Below the pieces are notes generated by a model. It was not told the origin of the DNA. It saw only the letters and a list, made by a program, of their open reading frames with translations, and did no database searches. Of a stretch of DNA of 20,380 bases, positions 15,713 through 20,380 are shown in pieces. Source of the stretch: an uncultured Cryomorphaceae bacterium (lineage in GTDB: Bacteria; Bacteroidota; Bacteroidia; Flavobacteriales; Schleiferiaceae); assembly GCA_937900215.1 (NCBI GenBank), contig CALCFH010000061.1:1-20380 (forward strand). Direction: 5' to 3'. Positions within the stretch are counted from its first letter, which is position 1; the number at the start of each line of letters is the position of its first letter. The position numbers and the translations under genes are program-made.

Positions 15713-16110
15713 TCTCTTTCTTGGCACAATTCCAACAACACTCCCTTGGTGCTTTTTGGATGTAAAAAAGCAACCCATTTATTATCCGCACCTATTTTGG
15801 GATCCTCGCTTAACAGCTGAAATCCAGCATTTTTGAGTCGGTTCATCTCCGCCTTAATATCAGAAACGGCAAAAGCAATGTGGTGTATTCCTTCGCCTTT
15901 TTTGGCAATGAATTTGGCTATTGGAGAGTCTGAATGAGTGGCTTCTAATAGTTCAATCTTATTGGGTCCATTTTTGAAAAAGGCGGTTTTAACGCCTTCC
16001 CGTTCTACTTCTTCTGTTTTATAGCACTTGGTATTAAGTAATAACTCATATAAAGGAATGGCTTCTTCCAAGCTATTTACAGCAATGCCTAAATGTTCAA
16101 TTTTTTCCAT
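15706..16110 (-). CDS. mce: Methylmalonyl-CoA epimerase, 134 aa
   Basis: This glyoxalase/VOC-fold enzyme interconverts (2R)- and (2S)-methylmalonyl-CoA, linking propionyl-CoA metabolism with succinyl-CoA through methylmalonyl-CoA mutase. The protein begins with the typical EHLGIAVNSLEEAIPLYELL, and the second beta-alpha-beta-beta-beta half starts with GEGIHHIAFAVSDI. It ends with HPKSTKGVLLELCQ. Likely metal ligands are His6, His76 or His77, and Glu127. KIELLE (51-56) fits the strand that carries the fourth ligand. The length is exactly typical. Its ATG overlaps the stop of the upstream ABC transporter gene by one base (TGATG), suggesting coupling, although no functional link between the two is obvious. 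No mutase gene is in the window. Confidence 0.94.
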   Translation of the reverse strand: MEKIEHLGIAVNSLEEAIPLYELLLNTKCYKTEEVEREGVKTAFFKNGPNKIELLEATHSDSPIAKFIAKKGEGIHHIAFAVSDIKAEMNRLKNAGFQLLSEDPKIGADNKWVAFLHPKSTKGVLLELCQERDQ

Positions 16111-17927
16111 CAGCTAAAGCTTTGCATTTGACAAAGTTTGGCATAAAACCCATTGGATTCCAGCAGCGAATTATGAGACCCCCTCTCTACTATTTTTCCT
16201 TCCTCCATAACCAATATTTGATTGGCATGTTGAATGGTGGTTAGCCTATGTGCAATAACAAGTGAGGTTCTATTCTTCATCAAATTGGTTAGGGCTTGCT
16301 GAACAAGTTGTTCAGACTCTGTATCCAATGCAGAAGTGGCTTCGTCTAAAATTAAAATAGGCGGGTTGGCGAGTACGGCGCGTGCAATGGCCAATCGCTG
16401 TCTTTGACCGCCACTCAGCTTGCCACCGGCATCACCAATATTGGTTTCATAGCCCTTCTCTAGACCTTCAATAAAGTCGTGTGCATTGGCAACCTTTGCG
16501 GCTTCCACTATTTCGTCAAAACTTGCGCTTGGTTTTCCTAAAGAAATATTTTCACTTACTGTTCCGTGAAATAAAATAGATTCCTGGCTTACAATTCCCA
16601 TTAAAGCACGCAAATCACGAATTTTAAGGTCTTTGATGTTTTTCCCATCTACTAAAATCCGACCTATGTCAAGATCGTAGAACCTAGGTAATAAGTTGGC
16701 TATGGTGGTTTTACCGCTTCCGCTTTGACCTACCAGAGCGACAGTTTCGCCTCTTTTCAATTCAAAATTGAGCCCTTTGAGAATTTCTTTCTCGGCATAC
16801 GCAAAAGTGACTTCCTGGAATTGAACAGACTGTTTAAATTCTGTAATCGAAATAGAATTTGAATGATCTCTAATCGGATTGGGCTCATCTATAATTTCAA
16901 AGATGCGTTGGGCAGATGCTTTTCCCCTTTGCATATGATAACTCGCTTTGGAAAGTGCTTTCGCAGGGCCAATCATTTGATAGAAGAAAATAATGTAGCC
17001 TATGAATTGTTCCACTCCAAAGCTATCTGATTTTAAAACTTGGTTTCCACCAAACCAAATCACAAGTGCCATAACCCAAGTTCCTAATGTTTCAGAAACG
17101 GGTGAAGCCAAGTCGTTTCTCCTTAAAACACGATTCATTAGTTTGAAATGACCGTCGTTTTCTTCTTTGAATTTGCGTGATTTAATGATTTCCGCATTAA
17201 AGGCCTTTAATATTTTTAGTCCGCCTAAGGTCTCTTCTGCACTGGCCAATACTTGTCCCATTCGCTCTTGGGCTTGGCCAGAAGATTTCTTTAAACTCTT
17301 TCCAATGGAGGTTACAACAAAACTGACTATAGGCAGAAGAATAAGAACAAAAAGGGTGAGCGGCGTACTCATATAAAAAAGAATAGCCAAGGACCCAATA
17401 ATCATAATAGGCTCTCGAAAAATAACCTCAATTACCATCGTCACAGACCATTCAATTTCTTTTAGGTCTCCGGTCATTCTTGAAACGATATCTCCTTTTC
17501 TTTTTTCTGAGAAATAAGCGATAGGTAGCGCCAATATTTTGTCATGCATCGCAACCCGAATATCTCGTACAACTCCATTTCGAAGCGGGGCGACAAAATA
17601 AAGAGCGAAATATTTAGAGAAGTTCTTGAGGAAGAAAGCAATGATTACCCATGCAGAAACAAAAATAAGGGCACCAGATTGACCGTATTCGGTGGTAAAG
17701 CTGCCCATGGTTTCATAGAAGGTGTTCTTTATGGAGTCGAATAATCCAGTTGAATTGGGTTCAATCATTTGGGAAGGATCTTTCCCAAGAATTATTTCCA
17801 AAGCCGGAACAATTAGTCCGATTGAGAACAATGAAAAAAGTACGCCAAAAAGGTTAAAGACAACGTTTAAGACGAGGTTACTGCGGTAGGGCTTGAGAAA
17901 TTCTCTTATTCGCCAAAATGGATTCAC
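16110..17927 (-). CDS. ABC exporter, fused permease and ATPase (MsbA-like), 605 aa
   Basis: This is a half-transporter that should work as a homodimer in the inner membrane and export lipids, drugs or peptides. The N-terminal six-helix transmembrane domain (about 1-330) has hydrophobic segments near 18-45, 85-112, 165-200 and 284-322. The nucleotide-binding domain shows Walker A GQSGSGKTT (400-408), the Q-loop Gln near 448, signature LSGGQ (504-508), Walker B ILILDEATSALD (524-535) and the H-loop His560. The proposed start is GTG, because no ATG lies close to the conserved beginning (NPFWRIREFLKPYR) and an exact -7 box ends only 4 bp before it. Lipid A-core transport (MsbA) is the commonest role for this architecture in Bacteroidota, but the substrate cannot be read here. 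mce follows with a one-base overlap. Confidence 0.93.
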   Translation of the reverse strand: MNPFWRIREFLKPYRSNLVLNVVFNLFGVLFSLFSIGLIVPALEIILGKDPSQMIEPNSTGLFDSIKNTFYETMGSFTTEYGQSGALIFVSAWVIIAFFLKNFSKYFALYFVAPLRNGVVRDIRVAMHDKILALPIAYFSEKRKGDIVSRMTGDLKEIEWSVTMVIEVIFREPIMIIGSLAILFYMSTPLTLFVLILLPIVSFVVTSIGKSLKKSSGQAQERMGQVLASAEETLGGLKILKAFNAEIIKSRKFKEENDGHFKLMNRVLRRNDLASPVSETLGTWVMALVIWFGGNQVLKSDSFGVEQFIGYIIFFYQMIGPAKALSKASYHMQRGKASAQRIFEIIDEPNPIRDHSNSISITEFKQSVQFQEVTFAYAEKEILKGLNFELKRGETVALVGQSGSGKTTIANLLPRFYDLDIGRILVDGKNIKDLKIRDLRALMGIVSQESILFHGTVSENISLGKPSASFDEIVEAAKVANAHDFIEGLEKGYETNIGDAGGKLSGGQRQRLAIARAVLANPPILILDEATSALDTESEQLVQQALTNLMKNRTSLVIAHRLTTIQHANQILVMEEGKIVERGSHNSLLESNGFYAKLCQMQSFS

Positions 17928-17931
17928 TTTG

Positions 17932-17939
17932 CAAAGATA
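17932..17939 (-). promoter_or_regulatory. -7 promoter box (TATCTTTG) for the ABC exporter
   Basis: An exact TAnnTTTG match on the minus strand, only 4 bp before the proposed GTG start. This implies a nearly leaderless transcript if the box is used. Confidence 0.5.
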
Positions 17940-17957
17940 CGAGGGTGGGGGATTGAT

Positions 17958-17965
17958 TACCTTTG
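17958..17965 (+). promoter_or_regulatory. -7 promoter box (TACCTTTG) for rbfA
   Basis: An exact TAnnTTTG match 6 bp before the ATG at 17972 and identical to the box before the aminopeptidase gene. It overlaps the alternative TTG start at 17963, which is a reason to prefer the ATG. Confidence 0.5.
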
Positions 17966-17971
17966 TCTTCT

Positions 17972-18331
17972 ATGGAATCAGAACGCCTCAAAAGAGTGTC
18001 AAGTTTGCTAGAGCAAGATTTAGCACAAATTTTTATCGGTTTTGCAAAAAAATACTTTCGGGGTACTTTGCTATCTGTCACCAGAGTACGGGTTAGTCCG
18101 GATCTTTCTGTTGCAAGAGTCTATGTTAGTCTATTCCCTCTGAGAGAAAAAGAGGTGGCTATGGAAGTGTTGAATAAACATGCTTCAGAAATAAAGAATG
18201 AACTAGCCTCTAGAACAAGACATCAGTTAAGAAAGATGCCTGAATTGAGCTATTTCTTGGATGATTCTTTAGACTATGAAGAGAATATTGATCGCCTATT
18301 AAGAGGCGAAGGAGAAAATCCTATTCTGTGA
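17972..18331 (+). CDS. rbfA: Ribosome-binding factor A, 119 aa
   Basis: RbfA is a small KH-fold protein that binds the 30S subunit and helps mature the 5' end of 16S rRNA, especially at low temperature. The chain begins MESERLKRVSSLLEQDLAQI, the usual N-terminal helix. It continues with the KH core SVTRVRVSPDLSVARVYVSL and ends with the typical RKMPELSYFLDDSLDYEENIDRLL segment. The ATG at 17972 is preferred over a TTG at 17963, because the TTG lies inside the -7 box. The length is in the family range. It overlaps the start of the permease gene by 4 bp (GTGA), so the two are probably co-transcribed, which is a common arrangement in Bacteroidota. Confidence 0.95.
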   Translation: MESERLKRVSSLLEQDLAQIFIGFAKKYFRGTLLSVTRVRVSPDLSVARVYVSLFPLREKEVAMEVLNKHASEIKNELASRTRHQLRKMPELSYFLDDSLDYEENIDRLLRGEGENPIL

Positions 18332-19542
18332 ACGCTGTTGCATTTATTGCAAAACGATATTTGAGTGCCAAACGATTAAGAGGCCAAGTTCACAATATTC
18401 AGCGCATTTCTATTGCTGGTGTTGCCGTTGGTTCAATGGCTTTACTAACGGTCTTATCCGCTTTTAACGGACTCGAGGATTTAATTAGATCCTTCTATAC
18501 CCAATTTGACTCTGATTTGAAAATGCTACCTCTCGAGGGAAAGTTTTTTTCGGATAGTCTCGTCTCGAAGCCAGCTCTTCTGGATATAGATGGCATAGAA
18601 AGCGCTTCCTTTGTTTTAGAGGAAAAGGCTTTTTTTCGTTATGGTGAGAAGGAAGTAGTTGCACGCTTAAAAGGAGTTGACTCAGATTTTTTGAGTGTAA
18701 ACAAAATTGAAGAAGGGATACGAATTGGCAATTTCGATCCCACCCGCGAACAAATGCTTTTAGGAATTGGACTTGCGTATAAACTAGAGGTCTATTTTTC
18801 AGAAGAGCCTCAAGCTATTCAGCTTTATGTTCCTTCCAAAGGAATTCCGAGTGCAAGCAATTGGACGAGCGCCTATAAAACAAGGCGTATTTTTCCAAAA
18901 GCCGTATTTTCTATCCAACCTGAGTTTGATAATGCATTTGCATTTGTTCCTTTAGAATTTGCACAAGATTTGAATGAACAACCCAATAGAATTACCGCTG
19001 TTGAGATTGCCTTGCATACAAATGCAAATAGCACTGCAGTGCAGAAAGAATTAACCTCTGTGTACGGAGGTTCATTTCAAATTTTGAATAGAGATCAGCA
19101 GCAAAGCACTGTTTTCAATGTCTTGAAGAGCGAAGGTCTTATGACTTACTTAATATTAGCCCTCACGCTTGGAATAGCTTGCTTTACCATTCTTGGTGCT
19201 CTGGCCATTAGTATGGTAGAAAAGAGACAGAATTTATTTACCCTATGGTCGATTGGAATGAATAGAAAAAGTTTACAGAGAATTTTCTTTATTCGAGGCT
19301 TACAGCTCACTGCCATAGGTGGAATAATTGGAATCTCTGGTGGTATTCTACTCGTCTATCTTCAATCTCAATACGGCTTTGTGCAATTAGGTCAGGGATA
19401 TGCGGTTGATTCCTATCCTGTTCGATTGGCTGTAATGGATGTTTTCCTTGTATTATTTACTCTCTTAGCCTTGGGAGGAGCATCTTCTTGGTGGGGTAGT
19501 CGGAGCGTGCCCGATTTTGCTCAGACTGCAGTTAAAAATTGA
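18328..19542 (+). CDS. FtsX/LolE-family ABC transporter permease, 404 aa
   Basis: This is an inner-membrane permease of the LolC/LolE-MacB-FtsX type. The N-terminus matches the family well: AVAFIAKRYLSAKR, then a first membrane helix (about residues 28-50, AGVAVGSMALLTVLSAFNGLE). A periplasmic domain of roughly 220 residues follows, and then a C-terminal FtsX-like domain of three helices (about 270-300, 320-345 and 368-392), giving the expected four transmembrane segments. The start is GTG at 18328, overlapping the rbfA stop; no ATG precedes the conserved N-terminus. Members of this family that act in lipoprotein release need a LolD-type ATPase, and no such ATPase gene is in the window, so the specific process is undecided. 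The 3' end overlaps the convergent dusB gene by 22 bp. Confidence 0.9.
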   Translation: MNAVAFIAKRYLSAKRLRGQVHNIQRISIAGVAVGSMALLTVLSAFNGLEDLIRSFYTQFDSDLKMLPLEGKFFSDSLVSKPALLDIDGIESASFVLEEKAFFRYGEKEVVARLKGVDSDFLSVNKIEEGIRIGNFDPTREQMLLGIGLAYKLEVYFSEEPQAIQLYVPSKGIPSASNWTSAYKTRRIFPKAVFSIQPEFDNAFAFVPLEFAQDLNEQPNRITAVEIALHTNANSTAVQKELTSVYGGSFQILNRDQQQSTVFNVLKSEGLMTYLILALTLGIACFTILGALAISMVEKRQNLFTLWSIGMNRKSLQRIFFIRGLQLTAIGGIIGISGGILLVYLQSQYGFVQLGQGYAVDSYPVRLAVMDVFLVLFTLLALGGASSWWGSRSVPDFAQTAVKN

Positions 19543-20380
19543 TGGCCGATAGCGTCTAAAATGGCAAAAACACCTTCTGAACTATCCGTTGTTACTAGTT
19601 GGGTTCGATACTCTTTGAAATCAGCTAGACCTTTGAAATAATTAGCATAATGGCGGCGTGTTTCAACCACTCCAGTTCTTTCACCTTTCCACTCTACAGA
19701 CAGTTGTAAATGCCTTCTTGCAACTTCAATTCTTTCTTCTAGAGAAGGAGGAGCACAGTGTTCTCCTGTTTTGATATAGTGTTTTACTTCTCTAAAGAAC
19801 CAAGGATAACCAATAGAAGCTCGGCCTATCATTACTCCGTCAACACCATAGCGATTCTTCATGGTCACTGCCTTTTCAGGACTGTCAATATCTCCATTTC
19901 CGAAAACGGGAATATTCATTCTTGGATTATTCTTAACATCTCCTATAAGCGTCCAATCTGCTTCGCCCTTATACATTTGTTGTCTAGTTCTACCGTGAAT
20001 ACTAATGGCTTTAATGCCAACATCTTGTAGTCTTTCGGCAACTTCTACTATGTATTTAGTATTCTCACTCCATCCCAATCTGGTTTTAACCGTTACGGGT
20101 AAATGAGTTGATTTTACAATGGCTTCAGTCAATCGAACCATTTTTGGAATATCCTGTAGAATACCTGCTCCAGCTCCCTTACAAGCCACTTTGTGAACTG
20201 GACAGCCATAATTTATATCCAATATATCAGGCTTAGAGGCTGTGACAATTTCGGTAGCCTTTTCCATGCTTTCTAATTCATTTCCGAATATTTGAATTCC
20301 AATCGGACGTTCGTACTCAAAAATGCCTAGTTTTTTAATGCTCTTGGCCGCATCGCGGATGAGTCCTTCAGACGAAATGA
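19521..20380 (-). CDS. dusB: tRNA-dihydrouridine synthase (DusB type), N-terminus cut off
   Basis: This FMN enzyme reduces specific uridines in the tRNA D-loop to dihydrouridine. The frame stays open to the edge of the window, with no stop before 20380, so the gene is 5'-partial. The first residues visible are SSEGLIRDAAKS followed by ERPIGIQIFGNELESMEKAT, a conserved part of the TIM barrel. Further hallmarks are DINYGCPVHKVACKGAGAGI with the catalytic Cys, VTVKTRLGW, IHGRTRQQMYKGEADW, GNGDI, and GVDGVMIGRASIGYPWFF with the FMN phosphate-binding glycines. The C-terminal helical domain includes ADFKEYRTQLV. An internal ATG at 20267 is not the true start. Assignment to DusB rather than DusA or DusC is by motif wording and is moderately sure. 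Confidence 0.95.
   Translation of the reverse strand, partial: ISSEGLIRDAAKSIKKLGIFEYERPIGIQIFGNELESMEKATEIVTASKPDILDINYGCPVHKVACKGAGAGILQDIPKMVRLTEAIVKSTHLPVTVKTRLGWSENTKYIVEVAERLQDVGIKAISIHGRTRQQMYKGEADWTLIGDVKNNPRMNIPVFGNGDIDSPEKAVTMKNRYGVDGVMIGRASIGYPWFFREVKHYIKTGEHCAPPSLEERIEVARRHLQLSVEWKGERTGVVETRRHYANYFKGLADFKEYRTQLVTTDSSEGVFAILDAIGHQFLTAV

Noticed and set aside
20265..20267. ATG at 20267 as the start of dusB
   Set aside because: The frame continues upstream with conserved Dus residues (ERPIGIQIFG) to the window edge, so this is an internal methionine.

Overview
The window looks like a chromosomal segment of a Bacteroidota bacterium of moderate to low G+C. Three lines of evidence support this. 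Three large secreted proteins end in the gliding motility-associated C-terminal domain, the type B sorting signal of the type IX secretion system (T9SS). Several genes are preceded by exact TAnnTTTG boxes, the Bacteroidota -7 promoter element. The housekeeping genes are phylum-typical versions: LepA, riboflavin synthase, PdxA, methylmalonyl-CoA epimerase, RbfA and a DusB-type dihydrouridine synthase.

Layout. 1-1925 (+) holds an unrecognised 94-residue protein, an alpha/beta hydrolase and a hotdog acyl-CoA thioesterase. 1922-4447 (-) holds lepA followed by a small outer-membrane beta-barrel protein. 4778-9693 (+) holds two tandem paralogous T9SS surface proteins of 771 and 776 residues, each followed by an intrinsic terminator. 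9771-13052 (-) holds a third, distantly related surface protein of about 894 residues, with the riboflavin synthase gene 9 bp downstream. 13239-15712 (+) is an M17 leucyl aminopeptidase and pdxA pair with an ATGA overlap. 15706-17927 (-) is an ABC exporter and methylmalonyl-CoA epimerase pair. 17972-19542 (+) is rbfA and an FtsX/LolE-type permease. The end of the window (-) is a dusB-type gene cut off at its 5' end.

The most unusual signal is in the two tandem surface genes. A 527-bp stretch (6182-6708 and 8782-9308, exactly 2600 bp apart) is identical base for base. A sampled 60 bp upstream differ at about 30%, and the 385 bp downstream differ at about 10%, mostly at silent positions. This sharp-edged identity points to recent gene conversion, or less likely to an assembly artefact. 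The repeats are direct and in the same reading frame, so crossover between them would create an intact chimeric surface protein. The paralogs also share a 5' upstream motif and start their mature chains with the same residues. They differ by a cysteine-rich insertion.

The remaining genes are mostly ordinary core metabolism, translation and ribosome maturation. They are packed tightly: three convergent pairs overlap at their 3' ends, and two divergent promoters lie within 44 bp. I found no tRNA, rRNA, CRISPR array, insertion sequence or phage gene.
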